20,311 nt of DNA. Origin: a virus. The notes under the pieces are model-generated. The model saw only the letters and a list, made by a program, of their open reading frames with translations, had not been told where the DNA came from and ran no database searches. Location: the IMG/VR virus record IMGVR_UViG_3300009151_000516, positions 1 through 20,311 of that record; one strand, written 5' to 3'. This document shows, piece by piece, positions 1 to 5,835 of the stretch. Position 1 is the first letter of the stretch, and each line of letters starts with the position of its first letter. The position numbers and the translations under genes were made by a program.

Positions 1-112
1 ATTCGTCTTGGGTTTTCTTTTCAACGTCACCTTTCTTCATCTTTTCAAGATAGGCATCTTTACGATTGCTGGCGTACGTAGATGCTTGCTCATGCAGTTT
101 GTCGTCATACAT
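1..112 (-). CDS. Small phage protein, cut by the left window edge
   Basis: The first 37 residues of a leftward gene are visible, beginning MYDDKLHEQASTYASNRKDA and continuing with a Lys/Glu-rich stretch (LEKMKKGDVEKKTQDE). It is highly charged and probably helical. The start ATG at 112-110 has an AAGGAG Shine-Dalgarno about 7 bases upstream and overlaps the end of the preceding gene by 8 bases, the same packing as its neighbours. A second ATG at 108-106 in another frame hits a stop after about 23 codons. It belongs to the tail end of leftward unit 1. I do not recognise a family and the C-terminus lies outside the window. Confidence 0.7.
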   Translation of the reverse strand, partial: MYDDKLHEQASTYASNRKDAYLEKMKKGDVEKKTQDE

Positions 113-317
113 TGTTCTTCTCCTTGAGTTTGGCTTCAATTTGGTCAATAAGTTTGCGGGTGTAACCCTTAATGGGTGTGTCGCCCCACGGCCCAACGAT
201 TTCTTTTATCTGATCGTCTGTCAGGCTTACCCACGGGCGCTTATAGACTTGGATGTCGTCATCTTCATCCAGCTTGGCTTGCGCCGCTGCCTTCTTGCTT
301 GGAAATCCGGCCATCAT
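105..317 (-). CDS. Hypothetical small phage protein (70 aa)
   Basis: A 70-residue, Lys/Asp-rich protein beginning MMAGFPSKKAAAQ and ending KLKEKNNV. The frame is open further to a TTG at 326, but the double ATG at 317-312 overlaps the stop of the upstream gene as ATGA and has a GGGGGA stretch about 3 bases before it, so 317 is chosen. There is an acidic patch (LDEDDDIQ) in the middle and a helical basic C-terminus. No signal peptide, membrane segment or known motif is visible. It is part of the string of overlapping small genes at the end of unit 1. Function unknown. Confidence 0.75.
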   Translation of the reverse strand: MMAGFPSKKAAAQAKLDEDDDIQVYKRPWVSLTDDQIKEIVGPWGDTPIKGYTRKLIDQIEAKLKEKNNV

Positions 318-532
318 TTCCCCCAAATCAAAAAAGCCAGCAGCGTCAAAGCTGCGGTCACTGCTATCACTGCAATCAGTGCTTTGAAAGTCGAGGTAAT
401 GTCATCATAGGGGTCAGCAACCCTGTCCCAGCCACCACTCATATACGCATCATCGGTTTCCTTGGCGCGTTGCTTGCGTATAGGGCAGTCACGCCCTTGT
501 GTGCATTCACCATGAGAATTACAGCAGTTCAT
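314..532 (-). CDS. Small Cys-rich protein with one C-terminal membrane segment (72 aa)
   Basis: The N-terminal third carries four cysteines (MNCCNSHGECTQGRDCPIRK, C3, C4, C10 and C16), which could bind a metal or form disulfides. Residues about 50-70 (KALIAVIAVTAALTLLAFLIW) form one hydrophobic helix followed by Gly-Lys, so the protein is probably anchored in the host inner membrane by its C-terminus with the Cys-rich part in the cytoplasm. The gene starts at ATG 532-530, overlapping the upstream stop as ATGA, with a GGGGGG run as a weak ribosome site. It could be a small regulator of lysis or superinfection, but nothing in the sequence proves that. Confidence 0.75.
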   Translation of the reverse strand: MNCCNSHGECTQGRDCPIRKQRAKETDDAYMSGGWDRVADPYDDITSTFKALIAVIAVTAALTLLAFLIWGK

Positions 533-708
533 TTGGAACCCCCCTCGATTAAATCATTTACTCCCCTGTACACGTCAGCGTATGTTTTTGCCCACTCCTT
601 AGCAGGAACGCCCGCTGCGCGGCCTGCATCAACCACAGCCATAATTGCGCGAAAGAATTTAATCCGCTCTTCTTCCGGTAGTGCTTTAACGTGTTCTTGT
701 AATGTCAT
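529..708 (-). CDS. Hypothetical small phage protein (59 aa)
   Basis: This 59-residue gene falls just under common length cutoffs. It begins MTLQEHVKALPEEERIKFF and ends DVYRGVNDLIEGGSK. It is supported by precise packing: its ATG (708-706) overlaps the stop of the upstream gene as ATGA, and its TGA (531-529) overlaps the ATG of the downstream gene in the same way. Without it there would be a 170-base hole in an otherwise gapless operon. The protein is helical and soluble, with a Glu-rich PEEER segment. No function can be assigned. Confidence 0.85.
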   Translation of the reverse strand: MTLQEHVKALPEEERIKFFRAIMAVVDAGRAAGVPAKEWAKTYADVYRGVNDLIEGGSK

Positions 709-935
709 TTAGCACGCTCCTTGAGCATTGCGTCTGCGAACTCATAGGCCTGCTCCGCATATAAAGAATGATTACCGGCCCATCTACCTACGTTTGCTTG
801 GAGCATCAATGGTAAAGCCAGCCCAGCAAAGTGGTCACGCAGGGTCATGTCCTTGGCGTAGCCTCCAGTCTTTACCATCCAGTCTGTGTACTGCTTGGCG
901 GCAAGTAATTCCATAGATATCGGTTGATCTTTCAT
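705..935 (-). CDS. Conserved-type small phage protein with MTLRDxFA motif (76 aa)
   Basis: A 76-residue soluble protein. Its middle carries MTLRDHFAGLALPLMLQ and its C-terminus YEFADAMLKERAK, a pairing (MTLRDxFA ... YxxADAMLKxR) that I know from many small early phage proteins of unknown role. The start ATG 935-933 has a strong GGAGGAA Shine-Dalgarno and overlaps the upstream stop as ATGA. The stop overlaps the next start as ATGA, so translation is probably coupled on both sides. What the family does is not established. Confidence 0.85.
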   Translation of the reverse strand: MKDQPISMELLAAKQYTDWMVKTGGYAKDMTLRDHFAGLALPLMLQANVGRWAGNHSLYAEQAYEFADAMLKERAK

Positions 936-1132
936 TTGTATTCCTCCAGTCGTGTGTTGAGCCGCTCAATGCGGGTAGTGTTGTAGTCCACGATTGACTG
1001 TGCGTATTCCACAGCAGTCTCAGCGTTTAGTTTCTCAAGGTGTGCGTCTGATAACTCAGCAGCAATCATCTCAAGGGGTGTGGGTTTCTTGAAGGGCTCC
1101 TTCATTAGTTCCATAAATCTTACTTTACGCAT
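932..1132 (-). CDS. Hypothetical small coiled-coil phage protein (66 aa)
   Basis: A 66-residue, mostly helical protein. After a basic start (MRKVRFMELMKEPFKKPTP) it carries an amphipathic stretch, residues about 20-65, with spaced leucines and many Glu/Arg, suggesting a short coiled coil and self-association. The AAGGAG site before ATG 1132-1130 is strong and lies 11 bases after the stop of the upstream gene. The upstream gene end also carries a copy of the 13-bp palindrome (1148-1160), so this site sits 16 bases ahead of this start. No enzymatic motif is visible. Confidence 0.8.
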   Translation of the reverse strand: MRKVRFMELMKEPFKKPTPLEMIAAELSDAHLEKLNAETAVEYAQSIVDYNTTRIERLNTRLEEYK

Positions 1133-1143
1133 TTTGTTTCTCC

Positions 1144-1980
1144 TTAGCTAACAATGTTAGGTTGTTCGTCCATCACTAGTACAAAGGTTTCATCGTTCAC
1201 CTTACAGCCAATATCTGAAACCATCTGACCTACCTCCACCAATTTAAGTACGCCTAAATTACCACGCATGGAAATCGGAAGCGTAGTATCGTTGTACAAA
1301 TCAATGGCGTCACCTATCTTCACTAGGTATTTACCCTCATCTAAAATAAGCAATGCTGTTTTCTTATCATCGAACAATGATTTAATTCGGTCAATGGTTT
1401 TTACTTGCGCTAATTGCTCATCGTATTTCTCTAGCATTTGCAAACCATTGCTATCCATGTGGCTTATGTTAGCTTCGACATACGCTCTTGCGTCCTTCAA
1501 CATGTACTTAAAAATTACTTCGTTGAGGCTGTACCTAACTTTCTGCATTGCTCTATCATGGTTATACACAGCATTAGATATGCAATTTTCAGCAGCAGCT
1601 ACTGATTCATGCAGTCTCTCCTGCTTGGTCTTGAGTAGTAGTAATTTCTTTGCTATGGATATAGCCCTCTTAGAGTCTGACGTAAACTTGCGCGAACTCT
1701 TTGCAATTATTTCCACACCATTATTGCCACGGCTATACGCGCCGACAAGCTTACCGATTATTTCTCCCTTGCTAACTACATCTACTCTCTTTATACAAAG
1801 TTTATCGCCACCACCCCAATCTTTTTCCGTGACAATAAAATTCCACGTAGGATTACGTTCGCATAAGAAATAACTTACGTCCCTTAGTGTTGTTGTTTTC
1901 CACTGAACAGTCTGTTCGGGTGTTGGTCTGCATTTATCTGCAAACAAAAGATTAGAAAAAGTCCGTGTGTGTTCTGTCAT
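1144..1980 (-). CDS. Phage protein of unknown function (278 aa)
   Basis: A 278-residue protein starting MTEHTRTFSNLLFADKCRP. The frame is open to an upstream ATG at 2019, but the ATG at 1980 has an AAGGAGAACCAA Shine-Dalgarno region directly after the TAA of the preceding gene, so 1980 is chosen. The centre (about 110-200) is rich in Lys/Arg/Leu helices and the last third looks beta-rich (ALLILDEGKYLVKIGDAIDL). I recognise no domain. The last five residues, PNIVS, are written by a copy of the dispersed palindrome. It follows the AAA+/VWA/DUF3150-like genes and may work with them, which is inference from position only. It uses more AAA and ATA codons than its upstream neighbours. Confidence 0.8.
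   Translation of the reverse strand: MTEHTRTFSNLLFADKCRPTPEQTVQWKTTTLRDVSYFLCERNPTWNFIVTEKDWGGGDKLCIKRVDVVSKGEIIGKLVGAYSRGNNGVEIIAKSSRKFTSDSKRAISIAKKLLLLKTKQERLHESVAAAENCISNAVYNHDRAMQKVRYSLNEVIFKYMLKDARAYVEANISHMDSNGLQMLEKYDEQLAQVKTIDRIKSLFDDKKTALLILDEGKYLVKIGDAIDLYNDTTLPISMRGNLGVLKLVEVGQMVSDIGCKVNDETFVLVMDEQPNIVS
1148..1160. repeat. Dispersed palindrome, copy 1 (CTAACAATGTTAG)
   Basis: Exact 13-bp copy with arms CTAACA/TGTTAG around a central A. On the minus strand it encodes Asn-Ile-Val-Ser at the C-terminus of the gene ending at 1144, directly ahead of the next ribosome-binding site. Confidence 0.9.
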
Positions 1981-1990
1981 TTGGTTCTCC

Positions 1991-2848
1991 TTACCATTCA
2001 AATTTACCGAGGATTGCATCTACCTTAGTCTTCAGTACAGTACGCGCCACCGAGTCCTCCTTAATTACCTCAAGGTTAGTACCTAACATTGTTACCTCTA
2101 GCTGCTTACGTGCTTCCTCTAACTTGGGGTCATTAGTCACGTTCAACTTAGTCAACAACTCACATAGCTCCAACGGGTTGGAGATAAACGTATCGTGATA
2201 CCGCTTAGGTTTGTCGTCATCGTTGCCTGTCTCTGCAACTTTCTCGCTGATGGTCTTGAGCATGGTGTGCAGTCTCTCCCACGGCGCTCGCATAGCGTCG
2301 GCTAACTTGACCGAGTACTGCTTCTCGTACTCTTCACGTATATCTTGCAAGTCCTGCGCTGGTATGTCTAAGCGAAAGTCTCCAGCGTCGGGCAGTGGCT
2401 TGACCGCTCGACGAAATCCGAACTTAGTTTTCACCGCATTTATGTCGGGGTAGTCCTCTACCTTGAACATACCCTTCAATGCAATAGGTGCTGCTGCCAC
2501 TAGGTCAGGATACGCAACAAAGAACTCATCGCACATCATGTCGAATGTGTCGTTGTACTTGTCCATTGTCTGCTTGTACTCAATGAACAACTTAGTCGGC
2601 AACATGCGCTCACCCTTGTCAGCCCACGGCAGGGTGCATTGGTTGTGATACAACCGAACTCTCGCCGCAAACTTCTCGATGTTGCTACGCATACTAGTAC
2701 CTGCGAATAGGTTCTTCTTAGTCTGCGACGCCCCGTGTACTGCACCCGCATCGTTGTTTACCTTGTCGGTAATCTCGCGGTCAATCTTTGACGCAGGCCA
2801 TACGCTGATATTCAACTCCACTAATAACGCTGATGAACTAATACTCAT
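1991..2848 (-). CDS. DUF3150-like phage protein (285 aa)
   Basis: A 285-residue soluble protein starting MSISSSALLVELNISVWPAS. The frame is open to 2938, but the ATG at 2848 has GGAG seven bases upstream and the longer form would cover most of another small gene. The segment order (LNISVW early, LPWADKGERMLP at about 80, a helical middle with FFVAYP, then KTKFGFRR...LPDAGDFRLDIP at about 145-165) resembles the DUF3150 family, which I associate with AAA+ ATPase and VWA gene neighbours. That resemblance is from memory and unverified. Two genes upstream lie just such a VWA protein and MoxR-type ATPase. Its role, perhaps as a partner or substrate of that pair, is unknown. Confidence 0.8.
   Translation of the reverse strand: MSISSSALLVELNISVWPASKIDREITDKVNNDAGAVHGASQTKKNLFAGTSMRSNIEKFAARVRLYHNQCTLPWADKGERMLPTKLFIEYKQTMDKYNDTFDMMCDEFFVAYPDLVAAAPIALKGMFKVEDYPDINAVKTKFGFRRAVKPLPDAGDFRLDIPAQDLQDIREEYEKQYSVKLADAMRAPWERLHTMLKTISEKVAETGNDDDKPKRYHDTFISNPLELCELLTKLNVTNDPKLEEARKQLEVTMLGTNLEVIKEDSVARTVLKTKVDAILGKFEW
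2083..2095. repeat. Dispersed palindrome, copy 2 (one mismatch)
   Basis: CTAACATTGTTAC, 12 of 13 bases matching. It lies inside the gene 1991-2848, where the minus strand reads Thr-Met-Leu-Gly, a frame different from the other internal copies. Confidence 0.65.
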
Positions 2849-2861
2849 TTCATTTCTCCGG

Positions 2862-3023
2862 TTAATTAAAAATTTCTTCCACTGATTCGGTACGCCAACT
2901 ACCCCCAGCCTTCGATGATTCAACAGACTTATACGCAATCTCCTCGGCTTCGTCTTCGTTCTCGGCTTCTACAGTTACAACCATATATGCTATGTATTCC
3001 AACTCCACTTCATAGGTTTTCAT
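2862..3023 (-). CDS. Hypothetical small acidic phage protein (53 aa)
   Basis: A 53-residue gene below usual length cutoffs. It begins MKTYEVELEYIAYMVVTVEA and continues ENEDEAEEIAYKSV. The layout of a short beta strand pair followed by VEAxxxxEAxxIA is typical of small phage proteins I have seen, whose function is not known. Support comes from its AAGGAG site 6 bases before ATG 3023-3021, a 14-base overlap with the end of the upstream gene and the exact fit into an otherwise empty slot. It is strongly acidic, so it might mimic nucleic acid or act as a small inhibitor, but this is speculation. Confidence 0.85.
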   Translation of the reverse strand: MKTYEVELEYIAYMVVTVEAENEDEAEEIAYKSVESSKAGGSWRTESVEEIFN

Positions 3024-3354
3024 CGTTCACTCCTTTAGATTCAGATTTTGCTTCTTTCTTGTACCACCAATAGAACGTGGTCTCATCTTTATCCTCTAAC
3101 GCTTCTTCCAGCGCATTTATTACGTTTCTTTGTAGGTCAAGTAATTGGTCGTGCCGTAGTATTGAGAATTCCTCACCACCATTTCGGCTTTGCTTTGCGG
3201 TCTCCCATAATTCATCCCAACCTTTATCCCAGTCGGTCATGTCGAACCACCCTAAATAGCCATGCACATCTTCATTAAATCCAATCATGTAGAACCGCAC
3301 ATGTCCGTTTTTGTGTGGGATTCCGTACTCTTCAGTCATCCAATCTTTGTCCAT
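3010..3354 (-). CDS. Hypothetical phage protein rich in Trp and acidic residues (114 aa)
   Basis: A 114-residue soluble protein starting MDKDWMTEEYGIPHKNGHV. Residues 30-52 are strikingly aromatic and acidic (YLGWFDMTDWDKGWDELW), and the C-terminal half is a charged helix ending in a Trp-Tyr patch (FYWWYKKEAKSESKG). The ATG at 3354 has AAGGAG 7 bases upstream and lies 3 bases after the stop of the VWA gene, so the two are probably co-translated. I recognise no family. Its position next to the AAA+/VWA pair makes an accessory role possible. Confidence 0.8.
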   Translation of the reverse strand: MDKDWMTEEYGIPHKNGHVRFYMIGFNEDVHGYLGWFDMTDWDKGWDELWETAKQSRNGGEEFSILRHDQLLDLQRNVINALEEALEDKDETTFYWWYKKEAKSESKGVNDENL

Positions 3355-3357
3355 GCT

Positions 3358-4569
3358 TTACTCCTTAATATGAATCGTCTTACCATTCGGTGCGACCTCG
3401 GTGTTACCACCTACGATGCACCACAGAACCTCGGATGTCCACTCGCTACCCCAATCGTCACCCACATACCCATCGGTCAGAATGATGGTGCACTCAGGCT
3501 TGATGTTCTTCTCCTTCAAGTACGCAGATACACATGATGGGCTTGTACCCCCACCACCTCGTGGTTTAGTAGAGCTAACAATGTTAGGTACATCCTGCTC
3601 GCTGTATTCCTCATGCGCAGCTACCGCGCTGTCCCAGTAGATTAGGTCTACCTGACTGGGCATAACCTCCTCAGCAATCCCCTTCACCTCGGAAAGAAAG
3701 TCGGCTAGCTCTTGCCCACCAATCGAACCTGACGTATCTATGCCTATAACCAAGTGCCCCATCTTTTCACCAATCATGCTAGGCATGTAAGTGCCCATAG
3801 ATAGAAACCTACGATTGACTCTGCGCCACGATGATGCATCTTTGGCTCTGCATACTGCCTTCACATACTCACGTAGCACCTCGCGCCAATCCACCTTGGG
3901 CTCAAGCAAATCCTGCAACTCCCTGTCCAATCCACCAGCGCCAGCACCCGCAATCTTTTGCCGTGCCATCTGACCTTGGCGAATAGCTTGGTCTATGTCT
4001 CGCGCCAAGTCCTTCTTCTCTTCCTCGGTCATTTCTTTTGCGCCGTCCCAGTCGTGGTCGTCAAAACTATGCCCGTTCCCACCTTCACCTTTACCCGCGT
4101 CTCCTCCTTCCTCCTCCTGCTTGAGAATGTCGAACACCTGCTTGGTATTCATACCTCGGAACTTCTCATCAATCAGGCCCATGTGATTACCGCGCATAGG
4201 CCCATCTTTGTACCTCGGCATAGCAACGACCTGCTCTGTTGGGTCTAAGTCCCTGAGCATCAGGTTAATAACGTAGTCACACGCTTGGTTAGCTAGCTCG
4301 TGGTTCTCGTCGTGTAGCTTCTTCCACGTTGTCAAGTGGCGGTACATCTTGTGTCCTGCTTCGTGCGCTATCACAAACGCCAACTCGGGGTCACGTAGTT
4401 TCTTAACGAACTCACGCCCGTAAGACTCATCGCGTCCGTTAGTACACGCAGTCGGCAAATCATCTTTCACATACGTGCGCCCCACCATGAGGATGCCCGA
4501 CAGCAAAGCAAACTTAGGGTTACGCATCAATGTAACCTTTGCTTTCTGAACTCGTCTTTCTTCTAACAT
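3358..4569 (-). CDS. Metallopeptidase-like plus VWA-domain protein, partner of MoxR-type ATPase (403 aa)
   Basis: A two-domain protein of the DUF2201 type. The N-terminal part has a zinc-peptidase-like motif HEAGHKMYRH (69-78) followed by NQACDYVINLML (95-106), the usual layout of the putative metallopeptidase domain. A Gly/Glu-rich linker (about 150-215) leads to a VWA-like domain with a MIDAS motif DTSGSIG (278-284), a Gly-rich loop with Thr (338-344) and TDGY (365-368). Such proteins typically pair with a MoxR AAA+ ATPase in metal-dependent remodelling complexes, and that ATPase is the next gene upstream (25-base gap). The start codon itself lies inside a copy of the palindrome (AACA-ATG-TTAG), preceded by AAAGGAA. 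A second copy inside the gene encodes PNIVS. The cellular target is unknown. Confidence 0.9.
   Translation of the reverse strand: MLEERRVQKAKVTLMRNPKFALLSGILMVGRTYVKDDLPTACTNGRDESYGREFVKKLRDPELAFVIAHEAGHKMYRHLTTWKKLHDENHELANQACDYVINLMLRDLDPTEQVVAMPRYKDGPMRGNHMGLIDEKFRGMNTKQVFDILKQEEEGGDAGKGEGGNGHSFDDHDWDGAKEMTEEEKKDLARDIDQAIRQGQMARQKIAGAGAGGLDRELQDLLEPKVDWREVLREYVKAVCRAKDASSWRRVNRRFLSMGTYMPSMIGEKMGHLVIGIDTSGSIGGQELADFLSEVKGIAEEVMPSQVDLIYWDSAVAAHEEYSEQDVPNIVSSTKPRGGGGTSPSCVSAYLKEKNIKPECTIILTDGYVGDDWGSEWTSEVLWCIVGGNTEVAPNGKTIHIKE
3575..3587. repeat. Dispersed palindrome, copy 3 (CTAACAATGTTAG)
   Basis: Exact copy inside the VWA-domain gene. On the minus strand it writes Pro-Asn-Ile-Val-Ser (residues about 328-332), between two VWA motifs. 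Confidence 0.9.
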
Positions 4570-4575
4570 TGTTAG
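4563..4575. repeat. Dispersed palindrome, copy 4, containing a start codon
   Basis: Exact copy. Read on the minus strand it is CTAACA-ATG-TTAG, and the ATG (4569-4567) is the start codon of the VWA-domain gene, right after its AAAGGAA ribosome site. Protein binding here, or the hairpin in the RNA, could cover translation initiation. Confidence 0.9.
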
Positions 4576-4593
4576 GTTCCTTTCGTTTGTTGA

Positions 4594-5658
4594 TTACAGC
4601 AAATCTTGGTTCTTAGCCAACCAATCCTTGAACGCACCGCTAGCGAACGCAATGTTCTGCTTGGTTGGATTCTTCGCTATGTTGATAGCAAACACCGCTT
4701 GCCACTCAGGTTCCATACGCCCGAGATACTCCATGAACGGGTTAATGTTTGCCTTGTCGATTCGCGCAATTGCACCGAATACCACGATTGCGTTAGCGCC
4801 CGGACTTGTGGGTATCTTGGTAGTCTTAGGTTGCACGATGGTCGCCTCCCATGTCGGCAGTTGGTCTGAGAACTCGATGTACGCTTGCAAGTCTCTCGCC
4901 GCTGACTCACCTACTGCGCCAGCCAATGCTGCTATGACCGCATCGGTATCGTTGTCCTTCCTTGACCTAACAATGTTAGATGCAGTCTCCAATGAACGTG
5001 GGGATACGAACGCACTCTGAGACTTGCGTGGGTTGTAGATGTATGGATTCCCCGCTTGGGCTGGGTCAATGTATGAAGCTAGAGCATGGGGGTACTGATT
5101 CACCCAAGCAATCACCTCGGCTTCCAGTCCCTTGTTGATAGCCCACTCAATCCACTCCTCGGCGCTCGGCTTTGCCACAGTTATCTCAACGATACGATTG
5201 CGGGTATGCGCCTTGAGCACGTCTCCCACTCCGTCCGTAGCCAAATTGCCCGTAAGAAAAACCACGTTACTGTTGTTCAGGCTGATGTCGCCTAGTCGTG
5301 GGTTGGCTTTCTCCAAGCATGGATGGAGCATGTTCTTCACTGGGTCTGCGCCCTTACTGAACTCGTCGAACATCATCACCACCGGCTTGCCTAGATGCAC
5401 CTTGAACCGAGCATTGGGGTAATACTTCGTGGTACGTGTCTCGTGGTCGATGACAGGCATTGCAACGTCACCCAAATCCATATTGGGTACGTCAATATAC
5501 GCATAGTCATAACCAAGACGCTCGGCGATAGCTTCAAGCATCGAACTCTTACCAATACCCGGCTCGCCCCGTAGCATGAACCGAATCTCGGGGTTGGTGC
5601 AAATCAAATTGACCGCTTGCTTTAGCGTTACGGTCTTACCAAAATTAACTTCTGACAT
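4594..5658 (-). CDS. MoxR-type AAA+ ATPase (354 aa)
   Basis: An AAA+ ATPase of the MoxR/CobS-like group. Walker A GEPGIGKS is at 31-38, Walker B VVMMFDEF at 93-100, sensor 1 FLTGN at 134-138, an arginine-finger region HTRNR at 151-155 and a sensor 2 type SPRSLE at 219-224. All key residues are present, so it should hydrolyse ATP. MoxR ATPases typically form rings that act with VWA proteins to remodel or insert metal into client complexes, and the VWA protein follows directly. It is the first gene of unit 1, behind promoter 5762-5790 and the operator-like palindrome at 5694-5712. The start ATG 5658 has GGAG 7 bases upstream. A palindrome copy inside encodes SNIVRS just after sensor 2. Phages are known to carry CobS-like ATPases, but the substrate here is unknown. 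Confidence 0.92.
   Translation of the reverse strand: MSEVNFGKTVTLKQAVNLICTNPEIRFMLRGEPGIGKSSMLEAIAERLGYDYAYIDVPNMDLGDVAMPVIDHETRTTKYYPNARFKVHLGKPVVMMFDEFSKGADPVKNMLHPCLEKANPRLGDISLNNSNVVFLTGNLATDGVGDVLKAHTRNRIVEITVAKPSAEEWIEWAINKGLEAEVIAWVNQYPHALASYIDPAQAGNPYIYNPRKSQSAFVSPRSLETASNIVRSRKDNDTDAVIAALAGAVGESAARDLQAYIEFSDQLPTWEATIVQPKTTKIPTSPGANAIVVFGAIARIDKANINPFMEYLGRMEPEWQAVFAINIAKNPTKQNIAFASGAFKDWLAKNQDLL
4967..4979. repeat. Dispersed palindrome, copy 5 (CTAACAATGTTAG)
   Basis: Exact copy inside the MoxR-type ATPase gene. On the minus strand it encodes Ser-Asn-Ile-Val-Arg at about residues 227-231. Confidence 0.9.
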
Positions 5659-5693
5659 ATCTAACTCCTTCTAACTAACCACTAATGAACCCC

Positions 5694-5712
5694 AACCTAA
5701 CATTGTTAGGTT
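5694..5712. promoter_or_regulatory. Operator-like palindrome, copy 6, in the leader of unit 1
   Basis: A 19-bp perfect inverted repeat around one central base (AACCTAACATTGTTAGGTT). Its centre is about 52 bases downstream of the predicted start of transcription from promoter 5762-5790 and 45 bases ahead of the ATPase start. A position after the transcription start fits roadblock repression or an RNA-level effect better than promoter occlusion. Confidence 0.8.
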
Positions 5713-5761
5713 AGGACTGAAACCCCCCTGCTCACTCATTGTTATCTCTTACTGTGCGTAT

Positions 5762-5790
5762 AGTATACCACAATGTTATACCTAAGTCAA
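5762..5790 (-). promoter_or_regulatory. Sigma70-like promoter P1 for unit 1
   Basis: On the minus strand: -35 TTGACT (5790-5785), 17-base spacer, -10 TATACT (5767-5762), with start expected near 5755. The spacer includes ATAACATTGTGG, which shares TAACATTGT with the dispersed palindrome, and it is nearly identical to the spacer end of the promoter at 8452-8480. Upstream GACTAAAGTACTTGAC is shared with that promoter as well. Confidence 0.85.
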
Positions 5791-5794
5791 GTAC

Positions 5795-5816
5795 TTTAGT
5801 CATGTGTAAGACTAAA
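5795..5816. repeat. Inverted repeat upstream of P1
   Basis: TTTAGTC and GACTAAA, 7-base arms separated by 8 bases, directly upstream of the -35 of P1 and after the end of the gene 5836-6894. The right part, GACTAAAG on the minus strand, recurs upstream of P2. It has no U run, so it is a poor terminator and may be an activator site. Confidence 0.45.
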
Positions 5817-5835
5817 TATTCCCAACCCTTCCTGC

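Noticed and set aside
1268-1873. Long plus-strand reading frame of 201 residues
   Set aside because: It lies opposite a packed leftward gene, has low-complexity Ser/Leu content and no transcription signal on the plus strand.
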